From Candidatus Avispirillum faecium (GTDB lineage: Bacteria > Bacillota > Clostridia > Oscillospirales > CAG-272): DNA of 64,000 nucleotides. The notes under the pieces were generated by a model. It saw only the letters and a list, made by a program, of their open reading frames with translations, ran no database searches and was not told where the DNA came from. A program made the translations under genes and the position numbers. Position 1 is the first letter of the stretch. Each line of letters opens with the position of its first letter. The DNA lies in contig CAJFOI010000005.1 of NCBI GenBank assembly GCA_904396155.1, positions 1-64,000 of the forward strand. The letters are read 5' to 3'. This document shows positions 7,292-15,542 of the stretch, in pieces.

Positions 7292-10206
7292 TGGGAATCC
7301 TCCTCTGTATCGCGGGGGCTGTCTGCTTTGGGCGCCGCCTGCATTTCCAGTTGGATTTGTGTAAAGGCTTCCGCTTGGGGCGCTTCTTTTGTGCAGAGCT
7401 CCTCCCCGTTCAAATCGACGGGCACATAAACCGGACAACCGTCAGCCAGACGGCGCTTTCTGTACCGCTCGCTGAGGTACCATGCGGCTGCGAAAGCGCA
7501 CAGTCCGGCGGCGGATCCGATCAAACCTATGGTAAGACAGGAGGGCCAGTATTTCAGCTCCAGGGTGTATTCGCCCGGCTCCAGGTAAAATCCGATCAGG
7601 CCGTCCAGCAGCTTTACGGGTGTGATCTTTTCCCCGTTTGCATAGATATTCCAGCCTTCGTCATAGGGGATGGAAGTGAAAACCAAATTTCTGTCCTCTG
7701 TCACCGTAATCGTTCCGGTAAAGGAATCCTCCCGGAAGTTTTCAATATTGTACTGGTTTTCAGAGAGCAGGGGCATCAGTTCCTCAAACGCATCTGTGTC
7801 CAGATAGTAGAAGTATTCTGCATCCTGTTTGATATACATTTCTTCATCCAAGAGGGTGAGGGATACAATGACCGTATCTCCCGGCTGGAAGGATCCCAGT
7901 TCCACAATACGGAAGGTTTCATTTCCAAAGAAAGTGCCTTTCTTTACGCCGTTTACATACAAATCTGCCTCTCTGGCATAGTCGCTGGGGAAGTAGCAGT
8001 ACAATGTATCCGAGGTGGCGGCAGTCAGTGTAAAAGTAACGGTGCCCTCGCCGCTTTTGCCGTTTTTGCTGTATTTGGTATGTCCGGCTACGGAAGAGGA
8101 GGTAAGTACGGGAGAGGTTTCCTCTGTAAACTCCAGGGGCACAAACATATCTTTGGCACCATCTTCTCCCAGCATACTGCTTACAATGGCGTTCAGACGC
8201 TGGAAGGGAGAGACGTAGGACGCGTCGTTGATCTGTAAAGTCTCCAGATCCTTATTGACTGCAAAGGCCAGGGAAAGCGCATAGGGGTTTTTATAGGCAG
8301 TGAGGTCATCTATGCCGGTTTCTGCATTTTTGCTTGTATATACCGGCTTATAAAATTCCGGCACAGTACTGTCGCCCGTCTGTGCAATGAGATATTTGAT
8401 TCCCAAAAGGGAATCTACGACAGGAGTGGAGCCCAGATATTTGCTCCAGTGGGATTTGGAAGACAGCCCCAGATTGTTCAGCAGCTTAATGGTTTCCTGA
8501 TTCAGGGTGGAAGTGGAGTTGGAAAGCCCGTACATGCGCAGCGCATAGGGGTCGTTGGTCTTTCTGTGCAGGTTCTTCTCCATGCGGTAAAAACCGTCGT
8601 CCATTTTATGGATCTCCTCAGTCACGGGCAGAATTCGGTCTACAAAGGAGCGGTATGAGGTACGGCTGGAGTAGGTCACGTCCGTGTCCAGATCGATCAG
8701 ATTGGCAAGACCTGCTCCGAAAAGCTCCACGCTTACCAGCATCGCCAGCACCATGGAAGCGGTGTTGCGCAAATAGGCCTGAGGATGGGTGGAAGCCCGC
8801 AGAATCAAAAGGTATATGCCGATGATTACAAGGGAGAGCCAGATGGTTGCCAGATCGTCGATATAATCGTACTCCAGTTTTTGCAAAATGATCAAAAGCA
8901 GCGCCAGTACGCCGCATACGGAGATGACCTTTCGGTAGCCGATCTCCCGGATTCTCTCAAAGGCCTTGTATGCCAGGAGCACCATGATAAAGCACAGCAT
9001 GAAGCTGTAGCGGTAGTTCAGCCAGTTGGGCCGCTGCATGCCGTGCCAGAACAGGTCCAGTGTAGTGATGTTGAAGCTGAGGAGGAAAAAGGCGATCAGC
9101 AAGCCGGAGGCGATTTTTTCCCGGGTTTTGATATGGGGTGCGAAAAAGTACAGCGGCAAAAGGATCAGCGTGAGTGTGCCGCAGTATACAAAGGGAAGTC
9201 CATCCGGGCGCACGGTGTCGTAAGAGCCGATAAACAGCTTGGACACCAGATCCATCCAGTCAAATTTTTGGTTGAAGGTGTAATCGGGATTGGAAAACTC
9301 CGTTTTTCCGAACTTCAGAGAGTAGTAGGTGCATAGAAGCAGCGCTGCGCAGATGGCGGCGGCAATCAGGGAAAAAAGGGCAAACCGGCCGGCACTTTTT
9401 GCAAAGTGGTGCCGTCTGCCCAGAGGATTGCGTTCTTCCGGCTCTCTGGAGAAATATGCGTAGAAGAAATATGCCACAGAAAAAATACACATCATGTAGC
9501 CGATGTAGAAATTGCTGAAAATGGCCATGGCAAGGCTGATGACATACAGCTTGAATTTGCCGTATTTGATCAGATTTTCAATGCCCAGCATAACCAGGGG
9601 CAGCAGGATCAAGTTGTCGATCCACATGGTGTTGTGCTGCATGACCACGGCGTATGCGCACAGCGCGTACATGCAGGAGAACATCACCGTTGCCGTTTTG
9701 CTTCTCTTTCGTGTGGCCTCGATATAGATGCCAAACGTAAGCCCGCAGCTGCCTACTTTCAGCAGAAACATAAGCAGCAGGGCTTCCGTGATCATGGATT
9801 TGGGAAAGAGAAGGACGAGGAAAGAAAAGGGACTGGAGAGGTAATAGGCAAAAATCCCAAAAAACTCTCCCCCCAGCGCCCGGCTGAAGGAATAAATGGG
9901 ACTGCTTTTCCCCAGGAGAATGTCCCGCAGCCCTTCAAAGAAATATACATACTGCCCGTTGAGGTCCAGCACCAGAACAGATTCCTCGCCGAAAGGGAAA
10001 GTTTGCAGGCAGATATAGATCAGCCACATGATCAGCGCAGGGATCAAAAAGCACAGTCCCAGGTAGCGCCACTCCCCGCGCACGGAGCGCCAGAAAGACC
10101 GTGTGCCCAGCCGGGGTGCCAGCAGCACCGGCTGTCTGTCCCTCTCTTTGTTTGCGGGTTTTGCAGGGGCTGTCATAAGGTCCATGGTACTCGGAGAATC
10201 GTTCAT
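7288..10206 (-). CDS. YfhO-family multi-pass membrane protein
   Basis: This 972-residue protein has a short cytoplasmic N-terminus and about 12-13 membrane helices between residues 45 and 560. A large mostly extracytoplasmic C-terminal region and a final membrane helix near 920 follow. The N-terminal helical part with the LDLNGQYVYFFEGLRD segment is characteristic of the YfhO family, GT-C-like membrane proteins of Firmicutes. YfhO of Bacillus is linked to glycosylation of lipoteichoic acid, but the activity here is not known. The start at 10206 overlaps the DUF951 stop as ATGA; its own stop overlaps ruvA the same way. Confidence 0.85.
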   Translation of the reverse strand: MNDSPSTMDLMTAPAKPANKERDRQPVLLAPRLGTRSFWRSVRGEWRYLGLCFLIPALIMWLIYICLQTFPFGEESVLVLDLNGQYVYFFEGLRDILLGKSSPIYSFSRALGGEFFGIFAYYLSSPFSFLVLLFPKSMITEALLLMFLLKVGSCGLTFGIYIEATRKRSKTATVMFSCMYALCAYAVVMQHNTMWIDNLILLPLVMLGIENLIKYGKFKLYVISLAMAIFSNFYIGYMMCIFSVAYFFYAYFSREPEERNPLGRRHHFAKSAGRFALFSLIAAAICAALLLCTYYSLKFGKTEFSNPDYTFNQKFDWMDLVSKLFIGSYDTVRPDGLPFVYCGTLTLILLPLYFFAPHIKTREKIASGLLIAFFLLSFNITTLDLFWHGMQRPNWLNYRYSFMLCFIMVLLAYKAFERIREIGYRKVISVCGVLALLLIILQKLEYDYIDDLATIWLSLVIIGIYLLILRASTHPQAYLRNTASMVLAMLVSVELFGAGLANLIDLDTDVTYSSRTSYRSFVDRILPVTEEIHKMDDGFYRMEKNLHRKTNDPYALRMYGLSNSTSTLNQETIKLLNNLGLSSKSHWSKYLGSTPVVDSLLGIKYLIAQTGDSTVPEFYKPVYTSKNAETGIDDLTAYKNPYALSLAFAVNKDLETLQINDASYVSPFQRLNAIVSSMLGEDGAKDMFVPLEFTEETSPVLTSSSVAGHTKYSKNGKSGEGTVTFTLTAATSDTLYCYFPSDYAREADLYVNGVKKGTFFGNETFRIVELGSFQPGDTVIVSLTLLDEEMYIKQDAEYFYYLDTDAFEELMPLLSENQYNIENFREDSFTGTITVTEDRNLVFTSIPYDEGWNIYANGEKITPVKLLDGLIGFYLEPGEYTLELKYWPSCLTIGLIGSAAGLCAFAAAWYLSERYRKRRLADGCPVYVPVDLNGEELCTKEAPQAEAFTQIQLEMQAAPKADSPRDTEEDSQ

Positions 10207-10439
10207 TTTTCGGTATCCTTTCCGGAAAGTTTTTCTTGCGCATCTTCCCCGGAGGGGTAGATTCTTTTCACTGCCTTTTCCAGCTTTACTCTGGGGAGTG
10301 TCAAATCTCTTTTGCAGCCTTTGCACACGATGCGCACGTCGCTGCCCACGCGCAGAACGTCAAACAGCTTTTCCCCGCAGGGATGGGGCTTTTTCAGCTC
10401 CAGCACATCTCCTGTGCGGATTTTCAAAATTTTGGGCAT
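10203..10439 (-). CDS. DUF951 family protein
   Basis: This 78-residue protein is the first gene of the minus-strand operon. It shows the DUF951 pattern: a conserved lysine/glycine-rich N-terminus (KIRTGDVLELKKPHPCG) and the pairs HPCG and CKGC, which may bind a metal. The last 15 residues are a charged tail. The start at 10439 is chosen because the domain begins there; an upstream extension would run through the promoter. The function of the family is not known to me. In Firmicutes it is common near housekeeping genes. Confidence 0.8.
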   Translation of the reverse strand: MPKILKIRTGDVLELKKPHPCGEKLFDVLRVGSDVRIVCKGCKRDLTLPRVKLEKAVKRIYPSGEDAQEKLSGKDTEK

Positions 10440-10509
10440 ATATTGCACAGCCTGTCCTTTTTCAGCACTTGTTGTGTTGCGAAGAGACCCTCGCGATTCA
10501 TACTTATTT

Positions 10510-10538
10510 AGTATAGCACAACCCTTTTTCGATGTAAA
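10510..10538 (-). promoter_or_regulatory. Promoter of DUF951-yfhO-ruvA-ruvB operon
   Basis: On the minus strand, -35 TTTACA (10538-10533) and -10 TATACT (10515-10510) have a 17-bp spacer. It is back to back with the ruvC promoter at 10637-10665, with about 100 bp between them. Confidence 0.8.
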
Positions 10539-10636
10539 GAAGAAAAAGGAAATTTTGCGGATGCAGGCGCCTGTATGGCGGATCCGGCACAAATTGTGAT
10601 GATTTTGTAAAATCCCACTTTTTTCTGCCGCTTCCT

Positions 10637-10665
10637 TTGACTGGAAGAGAAAAATATGGTATAAT
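10637..10665 (+). promoter_or_regulatory. Promoter of ruvC and downstream genes
   Basis: TTGACT (10637-10642), a 17-bp spacer and a perfect TATAAT (10660-10665). The leader to the ruvC start is about 70 nt. Confidence 0.85.
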
Positions 10666-10744
10666 GATACAATCGGTAAAATGCCGTAAAATGGTATTGT
10701 GCGACCGGTAGCGCAAGTGCTGTGGCGAGAGGGGGATGGCTCGT

Positions 10745-11242
10745 ATGGTCATACTTGGGATTGATCCTGGTATCGCGATCGTGGGTTGGGGTGTGCTGCG
10801 GTACGACGGCAGGCAGTTTACCCCGCTGGCTTACGGGTCGATTCAGACAAAGGCGAAGGAAAAGACAGAAGAGAGGCTTTTGCAGATTCATGAGGCCCTG
10901 GGACAGATCCTGGACAAGTACCATCCCGACGCCATGTGTGTGGAAGAGCTTTTCTGGAACACCAATCAGAAGACGGGAATCATTGTGGCGGAGGCCAGAG
11001 GAGTCATTTTGATGACGGCCCGCCAGCGTGGGATTCCCATATCGGAGTATACGCCTCTGCAAGTAAAGCAGTCGATCGTTGGTTACGGACGTGCAGACAA
11101 AAGGCAGGTGATCACCATGGTGACCTCTTTTCTGGGATTGCAGCAGCCGCCGAAGCCCGATGATACAGCGGATGCACTGGCGATCGCCATATGCCATGGA
11201 CACAGCGCTTATTCCAGGATCGGGCAGTTTTATAACCATTGA
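10745..11242 (+). CDS. ruvC: Crossover junction endodeoxyribonuclease RuvC
   Basis: This RNase H-fold resolvase of about 165 residues cleaves Holliday junctions after RuvAB migration. The catalytic acidic residues are visible in GIDPG near the N-terminus, CVEELFW near 68, and PDDTADALA near 140. The start at 10745 is preferred because the GAGAGGGGG track then has normal spacing; an ATG three codons earlier (10736) directly abuts it. It is transcribed away from ruvAB, unlike the common ruvCAB operon. Confidence 0.95.
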   Translation: MVILGIDPGIAIVGWGVLRYDGRQFTPLAYGSIQTKAKEKTEERLLQIHEALGQILDKYHPDAMCVEELFWNTNQKTGIIVAEARGVILMTARQRGIPISEYTPLQVKQSIVGYGRADKRQVITMVTSFLGLQQPPKPDDTADALAIAICHGHSAYSRIGQFYNH

Positions 11243-11266
11243 CATGAGAATTTGGTGAGGCAGACG

Positions 11267-12163
11267 ATGTGGACAAATGATGCATGGGAGGATTACACGC
11301 TGCTGGACGCCTCGTCCGGCGAGCGTCTGGAGCGATGGGGAAAGTATATCCTCATCCGTCCGGATCCCCAGGTGATCTGGCATACGGAGCGGAAGAATCC
11401 CCTCTGGAGAAAGGCGGATGCCGTATATAAGCGGAGCCGGTCCGGAGGGGGTGCCTGGACTGTGTGCAATGTTCCGGAAAGCTGGAACATATCTTATGGT
11501 TCGCTGACGTTTCAGCTGCGTCCCATGGGATTCAAGCACACGGGACTGTTTCCGGAACAGGCGGCAAACTGGGACTGGTTTTCTGATATTATCAGGAAAG
11601 CCGCGGCGGCGGGCCGCAGCCCGGCGGTCCTCAATCTGTTCGCCTATACCGGCGGCGCTACGGCTGCCGCTGCTGCTGCGGGGGCATCTGTGTGCCACGT
11701 GGATGCGGCCCGGGGCATGGTGCAGGCGGCCAAGGAGAATCTGTATCTGTCCGGCCTGGGCGAAGCCCCCGTGCGGTATATTGTGGACGACTGTAAAAAG
11801 TTTGTGGAGCGGGAGATTCGCCGGGGCAGAAAGTACGACGGTGTGATTATGGATCCGCCCTCCTATGGACGGGGACCCGGCGGAGAAATATGGAAGATAG
11901 AGGACTGTGTCTGTGAGCTGATTGCGCTGGCGGCATCTCTTTTGTCGGACCGCCCCCTGTTTTTTCTGGTAAATTCCTATACGACCGGTTTGTCTCCTGC
12001 TGCAATGGGGTATATGGTAATGCTGGCGATGAAGAATACAGGACGAATAGAGACGGGAGAACTGGGTCTGCGGGTGGAAGAAACAGGACTTTTGCTTCCG
12101 GCAGGTGCCAGTGCCCGCTGGACACCGGATGGTCATACAGGACAAGATCGGAGAAGAAGATGA
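11267..12163 (+). CDS. Class I SAM-dependent methyltransferase (RlmI/RlmK-like)
   Basis: This 298-residue protein has a Rossmann SAM-binding domain. Motif I is LNLFAYTGGATAAAAAAGA near residue 118, an acidic VDAARG follows, and the catalytic-type motif is MDPPSYGRG near 198. The D-P-P-S-Y motif and overall layout resemble the C-terminal catalytic domain of 23S rRNA m5C/m2G methyltransferases (RlmI-type), but the usual N-terminal PUA domain is not evident. The start ATG at 11267 has GTGAGG upstream; an earlier TTG start is less likely. The stop overlaps ecfA1 as ATGA. An rRNA substrate is inferred. Confidence 0.8.
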   Translation: MWTNDAWEDYTLLDASSGERLERWGKYILIRPDPQVIWHTERKNPLWRKADAVYKRSRSGGGAWTVCNVPESWNISYGSLTFQLRPMGFKHTGLFPEQAANWDWFSDIIRKAAAAGRSPAVLNLFAYTGGATAAAAAAGASVCHVDAARGMVQAAKENLYLSGLGEAPVRYIVDDCKKFVEREIRRGRKYDGVIMDPPSYGRGPGGEIWKIEDCVCELIALAASLLSDRPLFFLVNSYTTGLSPAAMGYMVMLAMKNTGRIETGELGLRVEETGLLLPAGASARWTPDGHTGQDRRRR

Positions 12164-13044
12164 GCGATATAATAAGAGCGGAGCACCTGTCTTATTCCTA
12201 TCCCGGAGAGGAAGAAGGACAGTCTGTGCAGGCCCTGCGGGACGTGAGTTTTTCCGTCAAAGAGGGGGAATTTGTGGCTGTATTGGGCCACAATGGCTGC
12301 GGGAAATCTACCCTGGCGAAAATTCTCTGCATGATTCTTCTGCCGGGAGAGGGAAAGTTGTACATTGACGGCAAAGATATGACCGGAGAAGATGTGACGG
12401 AGGAGGACATTTACGAGGGCCGCCGCAAGGTGGGCATGGTGTTTCAGAACCCGGACAACCAGCTTGTAGCCACGATTGTGGAGGAGGACGTCGCTTTCGG
12501 GCCGGAAAATCTGGGGCTTCCCCCGGAGAAAATCCGCCGGCGGGTGGATTGGGCACTGGAGACAGTGGGAATGACCAAATATGCCAGGCACGCGACCCAT
12601 CGGCTGTCCGGCGGGCAAAAGCAGCGCATTGCCATCGCAGGAGCCATCGCGATGGACCGCAAGTGCATTATTTTTGATGAGAGCACGGCGATGTTGGACC
12701 CCCATGGCAGAAAAGAAGTGATGGACACCATCTCCCGCCTCAATCGGGAGGAGGGGATCACCGTCATCCATATCACCCATTACATGAATGAGGCAACGAT
12801 GGCAGACCGCGTCCTGGTGATGCAGGACGGCGGCATCCTCATGGAAGGAACGCCCGAAAAGGTGTTCAGCCAGCCGGAAAAGCTTTGGAAAGCGGGGCTG
12901 GACGTACCCCAGACGACAGAGTTGCTGTGGTATGTTCAGCAGGCGGGCTACGACGTGGCTCTGGATATTTTTGATCCGGCAGCGTGTGCGTGCGAAATTG
13001 CAAAAGTCTTGAAAGGGACACCACATGGCAGAGATAACGCTTGA
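12160..13044 (+). CDS. ecfA1: Energy-coupling factor transporter ATPase EcfA1
   Basis: This 294-residue ABC ATPase is one of the two ATPases of the shared ECF module that powers vitamin S components. Walker A GHNGCGKST lies near residue 47, the signature LSGGQKQR near 150, and Walker B IIFDESTAMLD near 170. The acidic DES following Walker B is typical of EcfA1 rather than the DEP of most ABC proteins. It overlaps ecfA2 by 20 nt and begins inside the methyltransferase stop. Confidence 0.94.
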   Translation: MSDIIRAEHLSYSYPGEEEGQSVQALRDVSFSVKEGEFVAVLGHNGCGKSTLAKILCMILLPGEGKLYIDGKDMTGEDVTEEDIYEGRRKVGMVFQNPDNQLVATIVEEDVAFGPENLGLPPEKIRRRVDWALETVGMTKYARHATHRLSGGQKQRIAIAGAIAMDRKCIIFDESTAMLDPHGRKEVMDTISRLNREEGITVIHITHYMNEATMADRVLVMQDGGILMEGTPEKVFSQPEKLWKAGLDVPQTTELLWYVQQAGYDVALDIFDPAACACEIAKVLKGTPHGRDNA

Positions 13045-13879
13045 AAATATCACCTATGTATACGGAAAAGGGGCGCCTTATGAAATGCGCGCCCTGGACG
13101 ATATCAGTCTCATTTTTCCCGCCGGGGAAGTCACCGGTCTCATCGGGCACACCGGCAGTGGGAAATCTACGCTGGTGCAAATGCTCAACGGACTTTTGAA
13201 GCCGGACAGCGGCAGGGTACTTCTGGATGGAAAGGATATTTGGGAAGAGCCGAAAAACATTCAGCAGATCCGTTTCCGGGTGGGGCTGGTGATGCAGTAC
13301 CCCGAGTATCAGTTGTTTGACGAGACGGTAGAGGCGGATATCGGATTCGGCCCCAAGAACATGGGGATGGATGAAGAAAAAATCAAAGAGGCGGTGGCCC
13401 GGGCGGCAGAGTTTGCGGGGCTTTCGCCGGAGCTTTTGAAAAAATCTCCCTTTGATCTGTCCGGTGGCCAGAAGCGCCGGGCGGCCCTCGCCGGAGTGAT
13501 GGCGATGGAACCGGAGGTTTTGGTGCTGGATGAGCCTGCCGCAGGGCTGGATCCCGGGGGACGCCGGGAGATTTTGGGGCGAATCCGGGAGTATCAGCAG
13601 AAGAGCGGGGCCAGTGTGATCATTGTTTCCCACAGCATGGAAGATATGGCCCTGTACTGTGACCGGGTGCTGGTGATGGCAAACGGAAAGCTGGTGATGC
13701 ATGGTACGCCTGCCCAGGTATTCAGTCGTGCGGAGGAACTGATCGCAGTGGGCCTGGATGTGCCGCAGATCACGCGGGTAGCCCGGGCGTTGCGGGATGC
13801 GGGCGTAGATATTGGGCTGGATATATACACGGTAAAATTCGCGGCGCATCGGCTGCTGTCCGGGAGGGAATTCAAGTGA
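13025..13879 (+). CDS. ecfA2: Energy-coupling factor transporter ATPase EcfA2
   Basis: This 284-residue ABC ATPase pairs with EcfA1. Walker A GHTGSGKST lies near residue 40, the signature LSGGQKRR near 145, and Walker B LVLDEPAAGLDP near 165. The C-terminal QITRVA region is usual for EcfA2. SD AAAGGGA precedes the ATG at 13025 inside the end of ecfA1. The stop overlaps the GTG start of ecfT. Confidence 0.94.
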   Translation: MAEITLENITYVYGKGAPYEMRALDDISLIFPAGEVTGLIGHTGSGKSTLVQMLNGLLKPDSGRVLLDGKDIWEEPKNIQQIRFRVGLVMQYPEYQLFDETVEADIGFGPKNMGMDEEKIKEAVARAAEFAGLSPELLKKSPFDLSGGQKRRAALAGVMAMEPEVLVLDEPAAGLDPGGRREILGRIREYQQKSGASVIIVSHSMEDMALYCDRVLVMANGKLVMHGTPAQVFSRAEELIAVGLDVPQITRVARALRDAGVDIGLDIYTVKFAAHRLLSGREFK

Positions 13880-14703
13880 GGGCTGACATTGCATTCGGAC
13901 AGTACTATGAGGGGGATTCTTTTCTGCACAGGCTGGATCCCCGCTGGAAAATCCTCTTTGCAATTCTGTACATTGTGGTGATCTTTCTGGCGAAAAACGT
14001 ATTCTCCTTTGTTTTATTGATTTTATCTGCGATCTTTTTGATTTTGTTGAGCAAAATCCGGCTGCGCATCATCTTTCGGGGACTGCGTCCGCTGATTTTT
14101 ATTATTGTTTTTACGGCTATTATCAATATTTTCTGGTTGAAGGGAAAGACGGTCCTGGTGGACTGGTGGATCATCCACATTTACCTGGAGGGACTGGTCA
14201 ACGCGTTGCTGATTGTGATACGCGTGGTGATATTGGTGGCTGGTACCAGCATTTTGCTCACGTATACCACCACCCCGATTGCACTCACAGATGGTCTGGA
14301 GCGGCTGCTTTCTCCTCTTGCAAAGATCCGGCTGCCGGTCCATGAGTTTTCCATGATGATGACCATAGCCCTGCGTTTTATCCCCACCCTGGTGGAGGAA
14401 ACGGAAAAGATCATGAATGCGCAAAAGGCCCGGGGCGCTGACTTTTCCACCGGCTCACTGGTACGGCGGGCGAAAGCGCTGATCCCTATCTTGATTCCGC
14501 TGTTTATATCTGCGTTCCGGCGGGCGGAGGAACTTGCCACAGCCATGGAATGCCGTTGTTATACCGGCGGCCGGGGGCGGACCCGGATGAATGTGCTGCA
14601 TTCCACCTGGCGCGACCTTGTCATGCTCCTGCTTTTGTGTGCGCTTGGGGCGGCTGTGGTGCTGATCAATATTTATGCTCCCGGATACACTCTGGCGATG
14701 TGA
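13876..14703 (+). CDS. ecfT: Energy-coupling factor transporter transmembrane protein EcfT
   Basis: This 275-residue membrane protein couples the ATPases to S components. About five membrane helices and a cytoplasmic helical region are visible. The first coupling motif NAQKARG lies near residue 180. The second Ala-Arg-Gly motif reads MECRCY near 218, so the alanine and glycine are both cysteine; this may be a lineage variant. It starts at a GTG (13876) overlapping the ecfA2 stop, with GGAGG upstream. With ecfA1 and ecfA2 it forms a complete general ECF module that could serve the FolT-like protein. Confidence 0.92.
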   Translation: MRADIAFGQYYEGDSFLHRLDPRWKILFAILYIVVIFLAKNVFSFVLLILSAIFLILLSKIRLRIIFRGLRPLIFIIVFTAIINIFWLKGKTVLVDWWIIHIYLEGLVNALLIVIRVVILVAGTSILLTYTTTPIALTDGLERLLSPLAKIRLPVHEFSMMMTIALRFIPTLVEETEKIMNAQKARGADFSTGSLVRRAKALIPILIPLFISAFRRAEELATAMECRCYTGGRGRTRMNVLHSTWRDLVMLLLLCALGAAVVLINIYAPGYTLAM

Positions 14704-14712
14704 TAGGAAACA

Positions 14713-15504
14713 ATGAAAGTATTATTAAAAGTACAATATATGGGCACGGCGTACTGCGGATTTCAATGCCAGAAAAACGGTGCCAGCATCCAGGAGGTCC
14801 TCACAAGGGCCGCGGGTCGGGTGTTCGGTATGCCCTGCAGCGTCACCGGCTGCAGCCGGACGGATGCCGGCGTACACGCACTGGGATATGTGTGCGCAGT
14901 CGCCCCTGCGGACGGCGCGCGCGGTGCGGATTGGTGCACAGTCCCGCCGGGAAAGATCCATCGGGCGTTTGCACCGCATCTTCCGCCGGATATTTCCGTC
15001 TGCGCCGCCGCTTTTGCACCGGACTTTTTTCATCCCCGGTATGACGCGGTGGAAAAGGAATACATCTATCAAATTTGGGATGCGCCTTGGGAAACCCCGT
15101 TTTTTCGGGACAGAAGCTATCACAGTGTACGCAGGATTTCACCGGAGGGACTATCCCAAATGCAGGCGGCTGCGGCAGCCTATATCGGAAGACACGATTT
15201 TCGCGCTTTTATGGCAGGGAGTGCTGAAAGAGATACGGTGCGTACCGTTACGCGGGCACAGGTGCGGCGGGAAGACGAACATATGCTTGCTTTTTCGGTG
15301 TCTGCCGACGGGTTTCTCTACAATATGGTCCGCATTATGGCCGGCACACTGCTGGAAGTCGCGGCGGGCAGGATGATGGCAGAGGATATCCCGATGATTT
15401 TAGAAATGCGGGATCGAAGCCGTGCAGGGTTCACTGCGCCGCCCCACGGGCTATATCTGCGGGAAGTGCGGTATCCTGAGGAGATTTTGTGGCAGTGTGA
15501 GTGA
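14713..15504 (+). CDS. truA: tRNA pseudouridine(38-40) synthase TruA
   Basis: This 263-residue enzyme makes pseudouridine in the tRNA anticodon arm. The catalytic aspartate is D51 in CSRTDAGVHA. Other family blocks are YMGTAYCGFQ at the start, YDAVEKEYIY in the middle and FLYNMVRIMAGTLLEVA near the C-terminus. It follows ecfT by 9 nt, and the ecfA1-ecfA2-ecfT-truA order is common in Firmicutes. Confidence 0.97.
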   Translation: MKVLLKVQYMGTAYCGFQCQKNGASIQEVLTRAAGRVFGMPCSVTGCSRTDAGVHALGYVCAVAPADGARGADWCTVPPGKIHRAFAPHLPPDISVCAAAFAPDFFHPRYDAVEKEYIYQIWDAPWETPFFRDRSYHSVRRISPEGLSQMQAAAAAYIGRHDFRAFMAGSAERDTVRTVTRAQVRREDEHMLAFSVSADGFLYNMVRIMAGTLLEVAAGRMMAEDIPMILEMRDRSRAGFTAPPHGLYLREVRYPEEILWQCE

Positions 15505-15542
15505 ATGCCGTTTTTGTGATTTTTTGGAAAGGGGGCGTGCAA

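Noticed and set aside
10508-12145. 545-codon antisense open frame opposite ruvC and the methyltransferase
   Set aside because: It overlaps two well-supported genes and the minus-strand promoter, with no homology.
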